Source: Psilocybe azurescens (lineage: Eukaryota > Basidiomycota > Agaricomycetes > Agaricales > Agrocybaceae). Taken from it: a stretch of 64,000 nt of DNA. Position 1 is the first letter of the stretch, and every line of letters starts with the position of its first letter. Shown in pieces: positions 60,594 to 64,000 of this stretch. The DNA lies in NCBI GenBank assembly GCA_023853785.1, contig JAJIRX010000510.1:372001-436000 (forward strand), read 5' to 3'. The notes under the pieces are model-generated. The model was not told the DNA's origin, searched no databases, and was given only the letters and a program-made list of their open reading frames with translations. Position numbers and translations under genes: made by a program.

Positions 60594-63539
60594 TTATCTT
60601 ATTAATGAAATCTTTTGCTTTTTGCCATCGTCCCCTCCTTTCAGTGGGTCTCGATTGATCACTAGCCGCGGCAGGTGGTTGGACGAGGGCTGAGACAAAT
60701 GGATTATTTTGGGCTCGGAAGCGGGACACAGATGATGTATCACTGGATGCATCTTCTTTCCGCATGGTAGAGGTTGAAGGTGTTCGATCTGAAGCTGCGA
60801 CAGGCTCTGGAAAGACATGAATGACGTTTGATCTGTAGTCGTTGTTGTGAAATATTGGAGCAGGTCTGCAGTTCTAAAGGACAGGATAATGTCAACATGG
60901 AATACGTACCAGAAAAAGAAATGAGCACTGAAATACCTCTATATACATATCTATTTTCGAGCGTAGCCGTATCCCGGTCTGTTTTGCAAATGAAACATAC
61001 TCTCGATCCTGATTATCACGCAGGTACGCGGCGAGCCTCGACTCCCCTGGAGTCCGATCGAGAGTGGCACAAAATAGGTCAATAATTGTTCCCTTTTGGT
61101 CATATAAATCGTCTAGGCTGAAAAAGCCGGGATCATGTAAATTTGCTAACAAGAACTTGGGAAAGGGCAACTTACATTTTTGGACATTTCTCTTGTAACG
61201 TGAACATGTCAAAAAGCTCCATTGCAAGCTCAAGATACTTGGAGGCGTCAACATGATATCTCCCAGATTGAGAAGGGTCGATAAGTAGTTTCTTTAGTCT
61301 TGATAGGTAATCGCTTGTATCGAGAGACTCGATAAGAAACGTCAGATTACCGAAAAGATGTCTCTGGATTATGGTAGACTCCTCGTCATTTGGTTCCGAA
61401 CCACGGACAAAAGCTTGCAGACTGTTGAAAAATCAACACTATTTGCAATGTTCAAGGTCACTGCTGTATAAATGTATTGCCACCGGAGATGATCGTATAC
61501 TGGCTTTGACATAAGTCGCGACTTGATGTACTCAGTGTAATGGGCTGTATACACATTATAAAGTTCGGTGTCCTGGACAGAAATGATTTTTAGCCAAATC
61601 AAGGAGGGCTCTCTCCCATACCTCGTTTTTGATCCAGTCAAACAGTAGAGGGATGAAAGAGAAGACAGGGAAAAACCCGTCAAACATGTGCGTTATGAAA
61701 AGGTCGATGGGAAACTGTGATAGGTCATGCAGCACATCGCTATTAGAACGAGCAGTCGAAAAAAGTTGCAAAAAGAGGCGAAAAGAATACTGGACCGTTG
61801 CCGAGGACGTTATAAAATTAGCGTCTGTTGGCATCGTAATAATCAATCCTATTATCTCGAATACGGACCCTGGAAGCATAACGCACCCTCCGAATATAGC
61901 CAGGGCGTAAGATGTCTCATACATATCCTTGCAAATTCTCCGCAGTAGACCCCCATATCGACGAACAGGCATGCGGGTCCTGATCTTCCCTTGTCTTGAA
62001 GAAAGTCACTGAAAGAAGGGTGGAATAGGCGCAGCTCGTGTAAGCCAGAAGAAGCCGCCAGTGGAGGTGCATCTACAAGAGAGTGTAGATCGCTCAAAAC
62101 CAGGAGGAGGTCGTAAGGCTTATATCCAAGAAATAATTCTATGAACGTAGACGTTTGTAAGTCGGAATAGTCGAAAGACGATATGAAAGGTGTAGCCTCC
62201 ATTTGCGATGTTGCGAAAAGAAACGCAAAGACAGACAGTGCCTTCCCTCGCTTCGGCTCTTCGATGGAGAGTAAGATGCGCTCGTACACTGCATCCAGAT
62301 CGGCAAACGGAGCATTGGTTCCTGGAGGCGCGGCCGCTAAGTTGAGAATGATGTCCAAACGTTCGTCCGGTCGGTATTCAGGCGATCCGATAAATTTCAT
62401 AACAGTTGTTGCATAGATAAACTGCCCAGACGCCTTCTGAACTAGCCATTCTATGTTGGAAGCCGCTGGCCATGCCGGATGCAAGGTGCCTGCCATGGGA
62501 TGTTTAACTTTGATGTCTTCAAAAATGGACTCGACAAAGATCCTGATGTCGTTATCAGGACAATACCTGTTATCCAAGATAATTCGACGGGTGAGTGCGT
62601 TCAGATTCTCGTGGTTGAACTCGTTCCTGATAAATTTCTCGGGTCGACTGGCAATAAGAACCATCAAGGGTACAGATGATTTTCGCAAAGCCGAAGAAAG
62701 GATGGAAATGATGTTTCGTTGCGATTCCGGTGGTCCACATTCGTCTAGCCCGTCAATAATTATAAGCCGTCGTAATCTCTGCTCCCAGTTGGAATTCGAA
62801 GAAATGAGCGCGGCGAGAGGTTCCATGATCAAAGCCTCAAGTTGAATCTCAAGTAGGCGAGAAAATATAAGGTTGTCTAATCCTATGGCATTCGCCACGT
62901 ACCTGGCTATACCATGGGTGGATACTGTGAGCTGATAGGCGAGTGATGGTATAAGGTTGGAGGGGTTATTTCGGCCAGGTACTGAACGGGCGAAGAAATA
63001 GTTAGAGGCGAGAATCGCCTTCTTATCGCATATTTCGGCGATTGTCCGTGCGATACTAGACTTTCCAGAGCCTGCTGGACCATATATCCAAAGAAATCGC
63101 TCTTTTTGTCAACGTCTTCTACCCAATCCATTATTTCCCTAATCACAGCATCTCGGGTGTTTGGGTGACATTTAGCGGTATCGAATTGTTCCTCGGAATT
63201 ATAGAAGGCTCCTGAAGCCGTGTTATTAAGAAGAAGTTTCTTCCCTATATTCAAGATGTACAGCAGCACAGTAATTAGCCACTAAACAGAAATGTGTTCT
63301 GTAAGATACCCACATTTTCTATCTCTGGGCGGCGCAGAAATTGCTATATTCCCACCAACATTATTAAAAAGGCTCTCCGTGATGATAAAGATACGCTACG
63401 CACATGACACTGAGTGAATTCTCTTACGAACAGCCTCGAAATTAGGGTAATTTGCTATATTCCCACCAACAGCAGTAAATGTACCCCCAGTGATGCGAAA
63501 GTTCGACGCCGACAAAAAATAGGAGTCATTTTCGGACAT
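60594..63539 (-). CDS. NACHT (STAND/NLR-like) NTPase
   Basis: A signal-transducing ATPase/GTPase of the kind used in fungal non-self recognition and programmed cell death. Starts MSENDSYFLSASNFRITGGT. After an N-terminal region with two VGGNIA copies comes FDTAKCHPNTRDAVIREIMD, then the P-loop RFLWIYGPAGSGKSSIA and Walker B RLIIIDGLDECGP, followed by MVLIASRPEKFI (sensor 1 region) and HELRLFHPSFSDFLQ, all standard in agaricomycete NACHT proteins. The long C-terminal part (to about 60594) has no WD40, ankyrin or TPR repeats that I can see. One base is missing in the run of five T at 63103-63107, just before the P-loop (DKK to ERFLW). The exon 1/2 junction is not resolved. Confidence 0.84.
63341..63471 (-). 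repeat. exact 20-bp direct repeat coding VGGNIA
   Basis: Identical 20-mers at 63341-63360 and 63452-63471, 111 bp (37 codons) apart, both in the reading frame of the NACHT N-terminus. Confidence 0.9.
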
Positions 63540-64000
63540 TGCAGACTGTGTCTAAAACCTCATGATTGCATTTTCAGCGCAGATCGTTGATCATTTATCG
63601 ATTACTCACAAGAGTTGAACGTAAGGTGCGTGCCCTTGACTTCGTAACGTTAACCGACTGCCTTGATCAGTATTTTTCCTGTTGAAAAGATAGCAATGAA
63701 ATACGAATTGGATGAGTATATAGATTGGAGGGATCTGAGGTCGTGAGCGTAGGCGCTGAGAGGGGGAAAACTAATCGGGGTCTTGTTCCTCGCATTACAG
63801 CTGACATTCAGCCTGTCAACATGTCACGTTCTGGGCGACTAAAAATATGGACATCCAAAAACAAATCTTGCAGGTCAGATTCTTATACCTAACGGTTGCC
63901 TTACACGACGCACGCGAGCGTCGATGATCTGTGGCAAGCGGGTCTGAAAGAAGTAACGATGAGGCGTGGGAAGCTGAGTGGCCATGAGAAGGGCGCATCG
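63540..64000. other. window edge, promoter of the NACHT gene
   Basis: No gene recognised; probably the promoter and leader of the NACHT gene. Confidence 0.4.

Overview
This is a nuclear genome fragment from a basidiomycete fungus, most likely an Agaricomycete. Genes are dense, on both strands, and cut by many short introns, mostly about 50-70 bases, with GT..AG borders. The gene content fits: a class I hydrophobin, F-box proteins of the agaricomycete type, a DUF6535 membrane protein, a NACHT protein, a basidiomycete-type Zn2Cys6 factor and a WSC-domain protein. No rRNA, tRNA or CRISPR was recognised. All gene models were built by hand from reading frames and splice sites.

Layout. 1-2427: gene-poor, with a transposase remnant and an 81-bp inverted duplication. 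2428-16802: CDK1 (-), an MFS sugar transporter (-), KIN1/MARK kinase (-), signal peptidase subunit SPC1 (-), a stand-alone SRA/YDG protein (-) and GPN1 (+); the last two share a short divergent promoter. 17172-22153: a TauD-type dioxygenase (-) and mitochondrial tRNA-modifying MTO1 (-). 22495-31474: an F-box protein, a class II aldolase, a D-erythronate-dehydrogenase-like SDR, a DUF2470 membrane protein and a second, broken F-box protein, all (+), with a MITE-like element between aldolase and SDR. 32900-33461: hydrophobin (+). 33773-42392: a Rieske-DUF455 fusion protein (-) and a long Zn2Cys6 transcription factor (-). 42393-50027: gene-poor island with a second MITE-like element and unidentified coding fragments. 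50028-52741: HAM1-like protein (+). 53579-63539: RING membrane protein, WSC protein, DUF6535 protein and NACHT protein, all (-).

Two themes run across genes. First, exons are often tiny: 6 nt in CDK1, 8 and 17 nt in the dioxygenase (the 8-nt one followed by a GC-AG intron), 11 nt in the WSC gene, 13 nt in the transporter and 17 nt in the SRA gene. Second, otherwise well-conserved genes are repeatedly broken by one base, usually at a homopolymer; five independent breaks lie on a run of exactly five G/C that would have to be six. The simplest reading is homopolymer miscounting in the assembly rather than mass pseudogenisation, because CDK1, SPC1, aldolase, dioxygenase, DUF2470 and hydrophobin are clean.

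Functionally this is a mix of housekeeping genes (cell cycle, polarity, secretion, RNA polymerase import, mitochondrial tRNA), nutrient use (sugar import, sulfonate-type oxidation, sugar-acid metabolism) and fungus-specific surface or recognition functions (hydrophobin, WSC, NACHT, DUF6535).
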